From assembly GCF_002723455.1 (NCBI RefSeq), contig NZ_PDUS01000001.1, positions 221,599-285,598 of the forward strand: DNA of 64,000 bases, read 5' to 3'. The position numbers were made by a program, and so were the translations under genes. This stretch comes from Pseudoalteromonas sp. 3D05. GTDB taxonomy: Bacteria; Pseudomonadota; Gammaproteobacteria; Enterobacterales; Alteromonadaceae. The notes beneath the pieces were generated by a model, which searched no databases, was not told the DNA's origin, and was given only the letters and a program-made list of their open reading frames with translations. The first letter of the stretch is position 1. Each line of letters starts with the position of its first letter. This document shows positions 1-8,208 of this stretch, piece after piece.

Positions 1-1
1 G

Positions 2-52
2 CAGCGCCTGTTTGGCATTGATGCTGTGTTATCACCTATTTATGGGGAATAA
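2..52 (+). CDS. C-terminal end of an unidentified protein (partial)
   Basis: One frame stays open from the window edge and ends in a TAA, giving a plausible C-terminal peptide (QRLFGIDAVLSPIYGE). The rest of the gene lies left of the window, so family and function cannot be named. The stop is followed by an inverted repeat (bases 1-9 against 64-72, and 8-15 against 85-92) that could fold over the gene end. Sixteen codons are weak evidence. Confidence 0.35.
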   Translation, partial: QRLFGIDAVLSPIYGE

Positions 53-130
53 CCACACGACATAGGCGCTGCCTTGCCTAAATACCAAACAGACTGCTGC
101 AAATTTAACCTTGAAAGGTCAACAGGCCCT

Positions 131-300
131 AATATACTGATATTAAATAATAATATTTTTATAAGCCTCCAGCCGGAGGCTTTCAGGGGTAACAAGGCGA
201 ATTTATGCTTCAATAGCCGGCCTATTGCAAGTAAATTCAACGCAGTTAGCGCTTAAAGTAGCCGCTGGAGATATATTTATTAACCAAAGATCAGGTTAAC
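131..300. repeat. Intergenic repeat family R3, copy 1
   Basis: About 170 bases closely resemble the segment at 62213-62399. Shared features are a TGATATTAAATAA block, a hairpin (163-170 with 175-182, AGCC loop), a stretch around AACAAGGC and AATTCAACGCAG, and a run ending TAGCGCTTAAAGTAG. Both copies end beside the stop codon of a minus-strand gene. The hairpin arms differ between copies but largely keep pairing. No coding potential is evident. It is a dispersed intergenic element of unknown role. Confidence 0.7.
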
Positions 301-1148
301 TACTTTAAGCTACGATAAAACAAGGTGGTTACTTTTTCTTTTGGTAACCAATTAGCGTATTTTAAACCCAGCTCTGAGAGTGGGTCCGCCTCAAGTACTT
401 GTTCAAGCGAAGCGTTATTTTGCATGGCTGTGAGCATTAAGTCTTTCGCTTTTTGCACCAGTTCACGGTATTTCATTAACCCAGCACGGTCACTCATGGG
501 GCCGTGACCAGGAATAATTTGGGTATTCGCATCGCTCTTTTTAATAACATCGTCAACAGCAGCAAGTACGCCATCAACACTGCCACCACTGTCTACATCA
601 ACAAAAGGTAAGCTACCAAAGTTAAAGTAAATATCGCCCATGTGCACAATGTTATCGTTGCTGAAAAATATCACTGAATCGCCATCTGTGTGCGCGTGTG
701 CGTAATGCACCACATGAGCGTGCTCATCATTAAAGTGTAGTTTTAAATCATGGCCAAAACTAATACGCGGTAAATATTTAGACCCCTCACCGTGCTTTTC
801 CTTTAAGCGTTTATGCACGTTGTCGTGGGCAATTACATGCGCACCCGCTTTGGCAAAGTTTTCATTGCCGCCAGTGTGATCGCCATGATGATGCGTGTTA
901 ATTACAAACTCAGCACTGCCAGGCTTTAAATCGCTAATTGTTTTTTTAATGTCGTCTGAGAGCTTGGCAAACTGATCGTCAATTATATAAATGCCATCTT
1001 TACCTACGCTTGCTGCAATGTTGCCACCTTGACCATACAACACATACACACTGTCACTCAATTGAGTCGCTGTTACTGGGCTTTTATCCGCCATGGCGTA
1101 ATTACTTAAAAACAAGGTAGTGATGAGTGCGGGTAATATTTTTTTCAT
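300..1148 (-). CDS. Periplasmic MBL-fold metallo-hydrolase
   Basis: A 282-residue protein with an N-terminal signal peptide (MKKILPALITTLFLSNYAMA) and a metallo-beta-lactamase fold. The zinc-binding motif reads NTHHHGDHTGG. Later metal ligands are probably in VHMGDIYF and IIPGHGP, as in quinoprotein-relay-type MBL hydrolases. The family hydrolyses varied substrates, and nothing nearby fixes this one. It sits alone on its strand, with about 100 bases to the next gene upstream. It is unlikely to be a true beta-lactamase because it resembles the broader family more closely. No clear ribosome binding site is visible. Confidence 0.85.
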   Translation of the reverse strand: MKKILPALITTLFLSNYAMADKSPVTATQLSDSVYVLYGQGGNIAASVGKDGIYIIDDQFAKLSDDIKKTISDLKPGSAEFVINTHHHGDHTGGNENFAKAGAHVIAHDNVHKRLKEKHGEGSKYLPRISFGHDLKLHFNDEHAHVVHYAHAHTDGDSVIFFSNDNIVHMGDIYFNFGSLPFVDVDSGGSVDGVLAAVDDVIKKSDANTQIIPGHGPMSDRAGLMKYRELVQKAKDLMLTAMQNNASLEQVLEADPLSELGLKYANWLPKEKVTTLFYRSLK

Positions 1149-1247
1149 TATTGTTATCGCTATTAAAAATAAAATATGATTATTGAACGTGATGACTCCT
1201 ATTTTAGTTCACTCTTACTATAAAGCTAATTAACCTGAACGCACGGT

Positions 1248-1964
1248 TTAGTTTTTAAACCAGCGATACAGGCCAAATACAAGCAAAAAAGCAAAACAAG
1301 CCACTGCCAGTAAACGCCAAGCACTGTAACTTTGCTCTTCTTTGTTCGGCGCAATAGCAACTAACCGAGTATCTGCTTTTGATACTGGAGTTAACGTCAT
1401 CGAGTTTGCTTTGCCTAGCGTTTTTAGCGGTAGTGTTGCGGATAGTGTTCTATCTTGTAGCTTTTGCGCTCTTATGGCTGCAGATTTGACTTTTGTTTGC
1501 CACTGCGCTTCAAAAGTTGCTCTTTGCTCTGCCCTATTTTCACTACACCAAACAAAATCTGTTCGCTCCATTTGTTTAGCACGACAACGCCCAGGAAGCT
1601 GATAAAAACGGCCCCATTCAAGTCGTTTATCATCGCTGTTATAGCTTTTACCAAACACTGTAGAGTCATAAACTTTTTTATTTAATAACTCATTAGCAGA
1701 AGAAGGTACGTAGGTATTTGCGTATACACGTCGGCTGTAGCCCTTAGTTGGACGTTTACAATGATTACCTAGCTTTTTAAATAACTCAGTAGAGCGCCGA
1801 CGTAACCGCTCTCCTTGCTGTGACGTATAGCTGGAGCGCATTCTGTCTCTAATTTTTTCTCGCTCTGCTTCTATTTGATTACATCGGGTTTGTGAGTATT
1901 GCTCTGCCCCCACAGTGTCAGCGCTAAAAACTAAGCACACAGCTAATAAAGTCCTTTTAATCAT
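1248..1964 (-). CDS. Small exported protein with C-terminal membrane anchor, unknown function
   Basis: I do not recognise this 238-residue family. It starts with a signal peptide (about residues 1-20, ending VGA), then has an arginine-rich, probably helical segment between two cysteines (about residues 28-68). A tryptophan-containing central region with two more cysteines (RCRAKQ, WCSEN) follows. One transmembrane helix near residues 215-233 precedes a short basic tail. Most of the chain is therefore probably periplasmic and tethered to the inner membrane. A comparable two-cysteine start and single membrane segment occurs in the protein at 55430-56983, but relatedness is unproven. Confidence 0.65.
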   Translation of the reverse strand: MIKRTLLAVCLVFSADTVGAEQYSQTRCNQIEAEREKIRDRMRSSYTSQQGERLRRRSTELFKKLGNHCKRPTKGYSRRVYANTYVPSSANELLNKKVYDSTVFGKSYNSDDKRLEWGRFYQLPGRCRAKQMERTDFVWCSENRAEQRATFEAQWQTKVKSAAIRAQKLQDRTLSATLPLKTLGKANSMTLTPVSKADTRLVAIAPNKEEQSYSAWRLLAVACFAFLLVFGLYRWFKN

Positions 1965-2343
1965 GTCTACACCACTGTCGTTAAATTAGTATTAGCGTAT
2001 CATTTTTTACACTCACAGCAAGGCGTTCTATTAGAGGTTTTCTAGGCTTATTATTCGCCTCATCGAGGTATATTAAGTTTGAAGGAGTGAATTTAAAAGT
2101 TGAAACAACAAACGTAGCAGCGACTTTATATCGCGTTTATGAACGAGTTCATTTGTGATTATTACAACCAATTTTACCACCGAGTTCACTGAGGCGCTGC
2201 GCTACACCAAGAAGAAGAGTTATAGCTTCGTGCGCCGAGCGATGAGCTGCGGATTGACCCTAGCACATAGTCATTTCCCTAGAGCCTAGGCCCTTTTTAT
2301 TGCCTCTAAAGCGCAGAGTCTCATTACCTCTATGTGAATAAAT

Positions 2344-2392
2344 CACTTAAAAACAATTTGCACAAAGAGAAAACAATGAGGGTAAATGAGAA
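2344..2392 (+). repeat. Left copy of an inverted island-flanking repeat
   Basis: This 49-base segment reads as the imperfect reverse complement of 12936-12983. Shared blocks include TTTGTGCAAATTG and TTCTCATTTACCC. It lies in the roughly 1 kb gene-free stretch left of the nuclease island, while its partner lies just right of the island. Nothing in it suggests coding. Confidence 0.6.
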
Positions 2393-2433
2393 AATAAAAG
2401 CTACGGGGTTCGGGCGAAGGGCAACGAACGGCG

Positions 2434-2534
2434 GGCTACAAATTACCCTAGCCCCTAGTCACTTCCCTAGCTTCTATCATCTTTAACCTAGAACCTTTAC
2501 CACCGTAGGCGTTAAGCTTGCTGACGCGAAAAGC
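2434..2534 (+). repeat. Direct repeat R2, unit 1
   Basis: A 101-base unit is repeated almost identically at 2656-2757. It runs from GGCTACAAATTACC through CTAGTCACTTCCCTAGC and ends GCTTGCTGACGCG plus AAAAGC. A degenerate partial unit is visible at 2251-2298. The gap between units holds a palindromic stretch (CCTCATATAATGAGG near 2570). The rest of 1965-2987, about 1 kb, shows only such repeats and no supportable gene. Confidence 0.75.
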
Positions 2535-2655
2535 AAAGCTTTTAAATTACTTTCACGTCATTATTCGCCTCATATAATGAGGCAAATAGTGTAATTATTT
2601 GCCTCATAATGTGAGTTTGCAAGTTTGAATGGGTAAAGCTAGCGAGTTGAAAAAC

Positions 2656-2757
2656 GGCTACAAATTACCCCTAGCACCTAGTCACTTCCCTAGCTCCTAT
2701 CACCTTTAACCTAGAACCTTTACCACCGTCGGCGTTAAGCTTGCTGACGCGAAAAGC
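2656..2757 (+). repeat. Direct repeat R2, unit 2
   Basis: Second unit of the pair with 2434-2534, differing at only a handful of positions. Its 3' end (GGCGTTAAGCTTGCTGACGCG) recurs in inverted orientation at 12988-13010 (22 of 23 bases matching unit 1) and in degenerate form near 9599-9625 and 10988-11012. The motif is therefore scattered around the nuclease island on both sides. Confidence 0.75.
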
Positions 2758-2987
2758 GCAGTTTTTGGATTGTAGGCGGGAGTTTGTATCCGGCTTTGGT
2801 TTTTAATTGCAAATTTTCAAGGGGTCGCGTTGGCGAAAGCAACGAGATTAGTGAGTACATACTCAATAAGATTTAAATATATTTTACTCCGCAGCATTCA
2901 ATTTTAAAAAGTAAACACCTAAAAAAGCTTCCATTTGTACCCATTTATTTAGTATGTTTAATGTTCAATAAAAAGGAGTGCTATTTC

Positions 2988-3467
2988 ATGGATGGTCAAT
3001 TACCTCTATTTGATGAGATATCAGTTAAAAATGAGTACGCGGGATCGCCGCAGGAATCAAACCGTAAGTTTTGTACAGAACTCGAAGATGAGTTAATAGC
3101 TATTGGCTTTACTGAATGTTCTGACACTCAACCTAAAATTAAAAAATATACAAAGCGGGCTGCCTATCAAGATATGTATGGCAGTACGCGCCATAGTACC
3201 TTTTTGATACACCATAAAAGCAAAGGGTTATTAAGAGTCGAAGCTCACCGACAAGTACAAAGTGGCTCTGTCGACCAAAAATTCCCGTTCTTTTATGAGT
3301 CATTAAGTAATGCACCCGAGAGAACTGTAGTTATTGTTTTCGATGGAAAAGGCTATAAAAAAGAAGCATATGACTGGTTATTAACACAAACTGAAAACCG
3401 TATAGAAAAAGCATTCAAAGTATTTTCTTCAAAAGAAGACTTTCTTAATTATCTTATTAACGAGTAA
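2988..3467 (+). CDS. PD-(D/E)XK nuclease-superfamily protein
   Basis: A 159-residue protein starting at ATG 2988, chosen because AAAGGAG lies 9 bases upstream; an in-frame ATG at 2961 has no such site. The core RVEAHRQVQSGSVDQKF, followed by a strand-like VVIVFDGKGYK, matches the E-x-K/Q, G-[ST]-x-x-x-K region of small restriction-endonuclease-fold proteins (family knowledge). The acidic residue usually found one strand earlier is not obvious, and the usual E-x-K reads E-A-H, so it may be an altered or inactive nuclease. No partner methyltransferase is adjacent. Structured repeat A begins 2 bases after its stop. Confidence 0.6.
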   Translation: MDGQLPLFDEISVKNEYAGSPQESNRKFCTELEDELIAIGFTECSDTQPKIKKYTKRAAYQDMYGSTRHSTFLIHHKSKGLLRVEAHRQVQSGSVDQKFPFFYESLSNAPERTVVIVFDGKGYKKEAYDWLLTQTENRIEKAFKVFSSKEDFLNYLINE

Positions 3468-3469
3468 AT

Positions 3470-3752
3470 GTCGCGTTGGCGACTGCAACCAAAGAGAAGT
3501 AACCGCCGACTTCTCTTTGGAATCTCTCGGCGCCCCGAGGGTCACACTGCTTCCTCAATTTAAATTAATGATATGAACGTAAATGCTGTGTATTCGCCCA
3601 ACTTACACATCCCTGTACGCTCCCCAGTTCGGGTATCCATACCCTCTCGTTCAAAACTACGTTTTTCACCCATGGCGAAGTCACAGCTTAACGCGCATCC
3701 ATGCGCTGCTATTACTCATCATTAATTCAATTTCGGGTGTGATCACGGGGAA
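3470..3752 (-). repeat. Structured multi-hairpin repeat, copy A (inverted relative to B and C)
   Basis: On the minus strand this matches copies B and C over about 280 bases. Paired arms are 3470-3474 with 3479-3483, 3489-3500 with 3509-3520 (12 perfect pairs), 3585-3590 with 3682-3687, 3593-3598 with 3674-3679, and 3693-3698 with 3701-3706. The 3593-3679 hairpin has a loop of about 75 bases that contains a further small stem (GGGTATCCATACCC). Several arms differ from those in B and C on both sides at once, so pairing is preserved. The short open frame across it is not a gene. The remaining 3753-3849 carries only the leader of the next gene. Confidence 0.8.
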
Positions 3753-3849
3753 GTTGTCTTGGTAGCAGTCTTTAATTCAATAATGAGTTAATGCTTGTTT
3801 ACATTGCATTTTTTAGTAAACTGAATGCTCGCAAACAGGGAGCGATTTA

Positions 3850-6800
3850 ATGCAGCAAATTGGTATATACGAGCAGTTGATTACGCAAGTAATTAAGCAA
3901 AATTTAAAACGCGATCAATTTTATGTCGGTGAACGACAGCTTGAGTCAGCTGAGGCGGCTACGTGGCTTTCGCGTTTTTTAGGCAAGTTGGTTGAACATG
4001 CCATTGATGCAATCCCTAATTCAAGCGAGCGTTTGCAGGAGCAAATTAACCTCGCAAACAACCTTGTGCTTTGGCTTAAAGATCATATCCGCGATGACGA
4101 GCTGATCAACGAAAACCTTATCGACAGCCAAGGCCGTATTCTAACCGCATTATTTAATACCCAAAATCCCATTGCTGCAAATCTTAAAGATTACTCCAAA
4201 GATATTTTCCCGCTAACAGGACTTACTCAAAGCGAATTATTCAGCGGGGCGAATGCGGGTATATCGCTCGAAACCGAGCTAAAACGCGAGATTAAATCGT
4301 CAGACACTATTTACTGGCTTGTCTCATTTATAAAATGGACGGGGCTGCGTATTTTTAAAAACGAACTTGAAGCCTTTACCAAAAGCGGCAATAAGCTCAA
4401 AGTTATTACCACCTCGTACATGGGCGCAACGGATGCTAAAGCGGTGGAGTTTTTAGCAAACCTACCAAACACTGAGGTAAAACTTAGTTACAACAACCAG
4501 CAAGAGCGTTTACATGCAAAGTCATACTTGTTTATGCGTAATACGGGTTTTCATACCGGTTATATTGGCTCGTCTAATTTATCGCATTCGGCGCTTACCA
4601 GCGGCCTTGAGTGGAACTTAAAAATTACCGCGCAAGAAATCCCGCACATCATAGCAAAAACCAAAAGTACCTTCGAAACCTATTGGCAATCGCCAGATTT
4701 CGAGCTATTTACTGGCAAAGCTGAATGTAAAGAAAAGCTCATAAATTCACTTAACGAGCAACGCGGTGTTGGCCAAGCAAGCAGCCAGTTTTATTTTGAT
4801 ATAACACCAAAAACCCATCAGCTCGCAATCTTAGAAAAGCTAAGCGTTGAGCGAAGCGTGCATAATCGCTTTAAAAATTTAGTGGTTGCCGCAACGGGAA
4901 CTGGTAAAACAATAATATCGGCGTTCGACTTTAAAACCGTTTACGACAAAAACCCAAACGCCCACTTTTTGTTTGTAGCCCACCGTGAAGAAATACTCAA
5001 ACAAGCGCAAAGTGCTTACCGTGGTGTACTTAAAAATAACGACTTTGGTGAGCTGTGGGTGGGTAACTACAAACCACAGCGTTACAACCAATTATTTGCG
5101 TCAATTCAAACGCTGAATAGCCAAATTAAATCGCTGAATTTAACGCATGATTACTACGATTACATAGTGATAGATGAAGTACATCACGTAAGCGCTGCAA
5201 GTTATCGCGCTATTTTAAATCACTTTACGCCCGCAATATTACTTGGCTTAACCGCAACACCAGAGCGACAAGATGGCGCAAATATACTTGATGATTTTTG
5301 CGGCGTAATAGCCGCTGAAATTCGCTTGCCAGAGGCAATAAACCAACGCCACTTATGCCCATTTCAATACTTTGGCCTCGATGACGACACCGACCTAAGT
5401 CAAATAACATGGCGAGGCGGCCGTTACGATATAAGCGAGCTAAGTAACCTCTATACAGGGGAGAACAACCGCGCTAATAAGATTATATCCAGCCTTGCTG
5501 ATATAGTGACTGATGTTAATAACATTAAAGCGCTCGCGTTTTGCGTAAGCCAACAACACGCAGAATTTATGGCCGCTAAATTTAACTTAGCGGGCATAAA
5601 CGCTGATGTACTGATCAGCAAAAACACCAATGAGCGTGCGACCAAACAGCAAGCACTGCGCCAAGATGAAATACAAATACTGTGTGTGGTTGATATTTTT
5701 AACGAAGGTGTCGATATTCCAGAGGTCGATACCCTGCTATTTTTACGCCCGACGGAAAGCCTAACGCTGTTTTTACAGCAACTCGGCCGTGGTTTGCGCC
5801 TGCCCGACAATAGCCAAAAACAGTGCTGTACCGTACTCGACTTTGTAGGCAACGCCCGCCCAGAATACGACTTTGCCAGTAAGTTCCGTGCACTCATTGG
5901 TAAAAGCAACCAACCAATAAAAACTGAGATTGAAAACAACTTCCCGCATTTGCCACTGGGTTGTCGTATAGAGCTACAAAAGCGAACGCAACAAACAATA
6001 TTAAAAAATATTCAGCAAGCCATAAACACCAAGCGCCGTTTACAACAGCTGATAAATAGCTACCCGCAACATACCAATGACGCGCTTACGCTCAGTAATT
6101 TTTTACGCATAAACCCACAAGTCACGCTTGAAGATATTTACAAACCAAAAGATAAAAAGCTCGGCGGCTGGCACTGGTTAAAAGGCGATGAAATACCCGC
6201 AGAGCAAGCCGACATTTACGCCGCGTATTACCGCGCTATCAACACTCAATTACTCGGCTGCGACTCGCTCAGTTACTTATGCTTTTTACGAGATTTATGT
6301 AACAACGACTTTAGTTTTACGCCAACGCCACAAAACCAACAGTATGCGCTTATGGCGCATTACAATTTTTGGGATACCAGTGGCACAAGTTTAGGGTTTA
6401 ATACCCTTGAGCAAAGCTTACAGGCACTTAAACACAAAGAGTTACAGCAGGAACTTGCCCAAGTAATTACGCTGTTAATAAACCGCATTCACCAGCAAGA
6501 AAGTGATTTAGCATGTTTACCCAATCATGCAATCAAATTACACAGCCGCTACACGCGCCAGCAAATACTCGCCGCGTTTGGCGCTCACACGTTTGAGCAA
6601 AAGTCATCTGCTCGTGAGGGTGTTCTTGTATTAAACGACCAAAACCTTGAGCTACTATTCGTCACTCTCAATAAATGTGAGAAAACCTACTCGCCCACCA
6701 CGCTGTACCACGATTACGCAATCAGCCCCACGCTGTTTCATTGGCAAACGCAAAACAGCGCACGCCCAGAACACGGCCGCGGCCTAAGTTATATTGAACA

Positions 6801-7002
6801 CAAAAAAACAGGCAAAACCATCCTGTTATTTGTGCGCGAACAAGGCAAAGACGAAAACGGCCGAACCATGGGGTTTGTAAACTACGGCGAGGTTAAATAC
6901 CAAAGCCACAACAGCAGCCAGCCGATGAATATAACGTGGGAATTAGCCAACCCCATGCCAAACGAAATGTGGCATGAGGCAGGGAAATTAGCGGTTGGGT
7001 GA
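3850..7002 (+). CDS. PLD nuclease, SF2 helicase and DUF3427 fusion protein
   Basis: A 1050-residue cytoplasmic protein. Its N-terminal phospholipase-D-type (HKD) nuclease domain shows HAK at 222-224 and GSSNLS at 240-245. A superfamily-2 helicase core follows, with Walker A ATGTGKT at 348-354, DEVHH at 442-446, LTATPER at 467-473 and an arginine-finger-type motif LGRGLRL near 650. The C-terminal part (about 800-1040) resembles DUF3427. A single HKD motif implies that two copies must pair to form the active site. Such fusions are found in defence islands, but their target is not established. The start follows GGGAG by 8 bases. The AbiC-like gene begins 53 bases downstream on the same strand, so the two are probably cotranscribed. 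Confidence 0.85.
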   Translation: MQQIGIYEQLITQVIKQNLKRDQFYVGERQLESAEAATWLSRFLGKLVEHAIDAIPNSSERLQEQINLANNLVLWLKDHIRDDELINENLIDSQGRILTALFNTQNPIAANLKDYSKDIFPLTGLTQSELFSGANAGISLETELKREIKSSDTIYWLVSFIKWTGLRIFKNELEAFTKSGNKLKVITTSYMGATDAKAVEFLANLPNTEVKLSYNNQQERLHAKSYLFMRNTGFHTGYIGSSNLSHSALTSGLEWNLKITAQEIPHIIAKTKSTFETYWQSPDFELFTGKAECKEKLINSLNEQRGVGQASSQFYFDITPKTHQLAILEKLSVERSVHNRFKNLVVAATGTGKTIISAFDFKTVYDKNPNAHFLFVAHREEILKQAQSAYRGVLKNNDFGELWVGNYKPQRYNQLFASIQTLNSQIKSLNLTHDYYDYIVIDEVHHVSAASYRAILNHFTPAILLGLTATPERQDGANILDDFCGVIAAEIRLPEAINQRHLCPFQYFGLDDDTDLSQITWRGGRYDISELSNLYTGENNRANKIISSLADIVTDVNNIKALAFCVSQQHAEFMAAKFNLAGINADVLISKNTNERATKQQALRQDEIQILCVVDIFNEGVDIPEVDTLLFLRPTESLTLFLQQLGRGLRLPDNSQKQCCTVLDFVGNARPEYDFASKFRALIGKSNQPIKTEIENNFPHLPLGCRIELQKRTQQTILKNIQQAINTKRRLQQLINSYPQHTNDALTLSNFLRINPQVTLEDIYKPKDKKLGGWHWLKGDEIPAEQADIYAAYYRAINTQLLGCDSLSYLCFLRDLCNNDFSFTPTPQNQQYALMAHYNFWDTSGTSLGFNTLEQSLQALKHKELQQELAQVITLLINRIHQQESDLACLPNHAIKLHSRYTRQQILAAFGAHTFEQKSSAREGVLVLNDQNLELLFVTLNKCEKTYSPTTLYHDYAISPTLFHWQTQNSARPEHGRGLSYIEHKKTGKTILLFVREQGKDENGRTMGFVNYGEVKYQSHNSSQPMNITWELANPMPNEMWHEAGKLAVG

Positions 7003-7055
7003 TGAGCTAAAACTTTGATTAAATAAAATTTTAAATATTTTTTAAGGAATAACAA

Positions 7056-7724
7056 ATGAAAAGTTTACGTGGCCTTGCTTTTGTCGCCTTTGTAATAATG
7101 ATATCTGTATTGTGTAGTATAATTGCTCAATTCGGCTTCTCACCAGATTCACCGATTGAGCAATGGGGAGCCTTTGGAGATTTCATTGGAGGAACATTAA
7201 ATCCCATTTTTGCCTTTCTATCATTTATTTGTTTATTAATGACAATTGTTTTACAAAATACAGAACTAAAAGAAACAAGAAAAGAGTTTACCCGCGTAGC
7301 AAATGCTAATGAGCAGCAACTTTCACTTATTTCCAACCAACAACAAAAAGATGATACTTATAAAGTAATTCAAAAAGTTACTGAGCGCCTTAACAAGAAC
7401 TACAATGAAAATAGATTCAAAGAAAAAACTCTTTCTTTACATAAAATTATCTTGGGTGGTGCAGATTATAATAAAAACCTCGATTTCAAATTTCTATATG
7501 AAGCATGTCTTTACACCAATAGTGACGAATATAAAATCATTAAATACATTGAAAAAGATCTTTTCTTATTAAAAGATCTTCTTGAGAATTATGACAAGTT
7601 AACTAACTTTGAAACAGGGGAATACAACCCGCTTATCAATTTTTATCGGAATGAATACCTTGAGCTTGTACAAGCTTTAGGCACGTATAACTTGGTTGAT
7701 CACAGTTTATTCGAAAGCTTTTAA
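7056..7724 (+). CDS. Membrane protein resembling the AbiC-type phage abortive infection family
   Basis: A 222-residue protein with two N-terminal membrane helices (about residues 5-27 and 47-68). They flank a segment with WGAFGDFIGGTLNPIFAF, which recalls the putative AbiC family (putAbiC). A charged coiled coil beginning LKETRKEF and a helical cytoplasmic C-terminal half follow. Families of this type are proposed to trigger abortive infection at the membrane; that role is inferred here. The start has AAGGA 8 bases upstream. Base composition is more AT-rich than the helicase gene just upstream, with which it probably forms an operon. Confidence 0.6.
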   Translation: MKSLRGLAFVAFVIMISVLCSIIAQFGFSPDSPIEQWGAFGDFIGGTLNPIFAFLSFICLLMTIVLQNTELKETRKEFTRVANANEQQLSLISNQQQKDDTYKVIQKVTERLNKNYNENRFKEKTLSLHKIILGGADYNKNLDFKFLYEACLYTNSDEYKIIKYIEKDLFLLKDLLENYDKLTNFETGEYNPLINFYRNEYLELVQALGTYNLVDHSLFESF

Positions 7725-7856
7725 CGCCCTCTTATTAACGAGTAACTTACTTAATAACCCTCGTATAATTCTTAAATTTTCTAATAATGCGTAAGAAATT
7801 GTTGGCCTAACTCTGAAGAAATTAGGCTTCAACAATTACTTGCTTCCTTACTAATA

Positions 7857-8093
7857 TTATGACTTTTCTTCAACTAGCTTATTTTGTAAGTCATATTTAC
7901 GATAACCTGTATCACTTTGCAGAGAGCTAAGACTTGTGCAATGCCAGTGTTCAATAGTAAAAACTTTTTTTCCATTTTCATCGAATACATCGTATTCCCA
8001 GTACTCATTTTGAGCCATAGTGCCTTTTGCTTTAAATCTAGTTTGCTTTATTTGGTAGTTCTCTGGAAAATTAAATTTTTTATTTAGGCTCAT
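7857..8093 (-). CDS. Small hypothetical protein in the defence island
   Basis: A 78-residue soluble protein of unrecognised family. A strong ribosome binding site (AGGGGGA, 5 bases before the ATG) and a natural-looking composition support it as real. The middle (YWEYDVFDENGKKVFTIEHWH) looks like a small beta-strand domain. There is no signal peptide, membrane helix or cysteine cluster. It lies convergent with the AbiC-like gene and just downstream of the island dGTPase on the same strand, with 115 bases between them, so the two may be cotranscribed. A regulator or inhibitor role would be guesswork. Confidence 0.5.
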   Translation of the reverse strand: MSLNKKFNFPENYQIKQTRFKAKGTMAQNEYWEYDVFDENGKKVFTIEHWHCTSLSSLQSDTGYRKYDLQNKLVEEKS

Positions 8094-8208
8094 ACATCCC
8101 CCTTCGGTTGGTTCCCATAAAACTGATATTGTTTTGCTCTTTTAAAAATAGTGAATCGACTTAATTTACCTGTGAAATTTACTCTTAAACGTTTTTTATG
8201 ACCCAACT

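Noticed and set aside
300..1148. Metallo-hydrolase as a carbapenem-resistance beta-lactamase
   Set aside because: The HHHGDH motif is shared by the whole MBL superfamily, and the rest of the sequence resembles generic periplasmic MBL hydrolases more than any clinical beta-lactamase.
5451..5939. 162-codon antisense frame in the helicase gene
   Set aside because: Shadow of a clearly conserved helicase domain on the plus strand.
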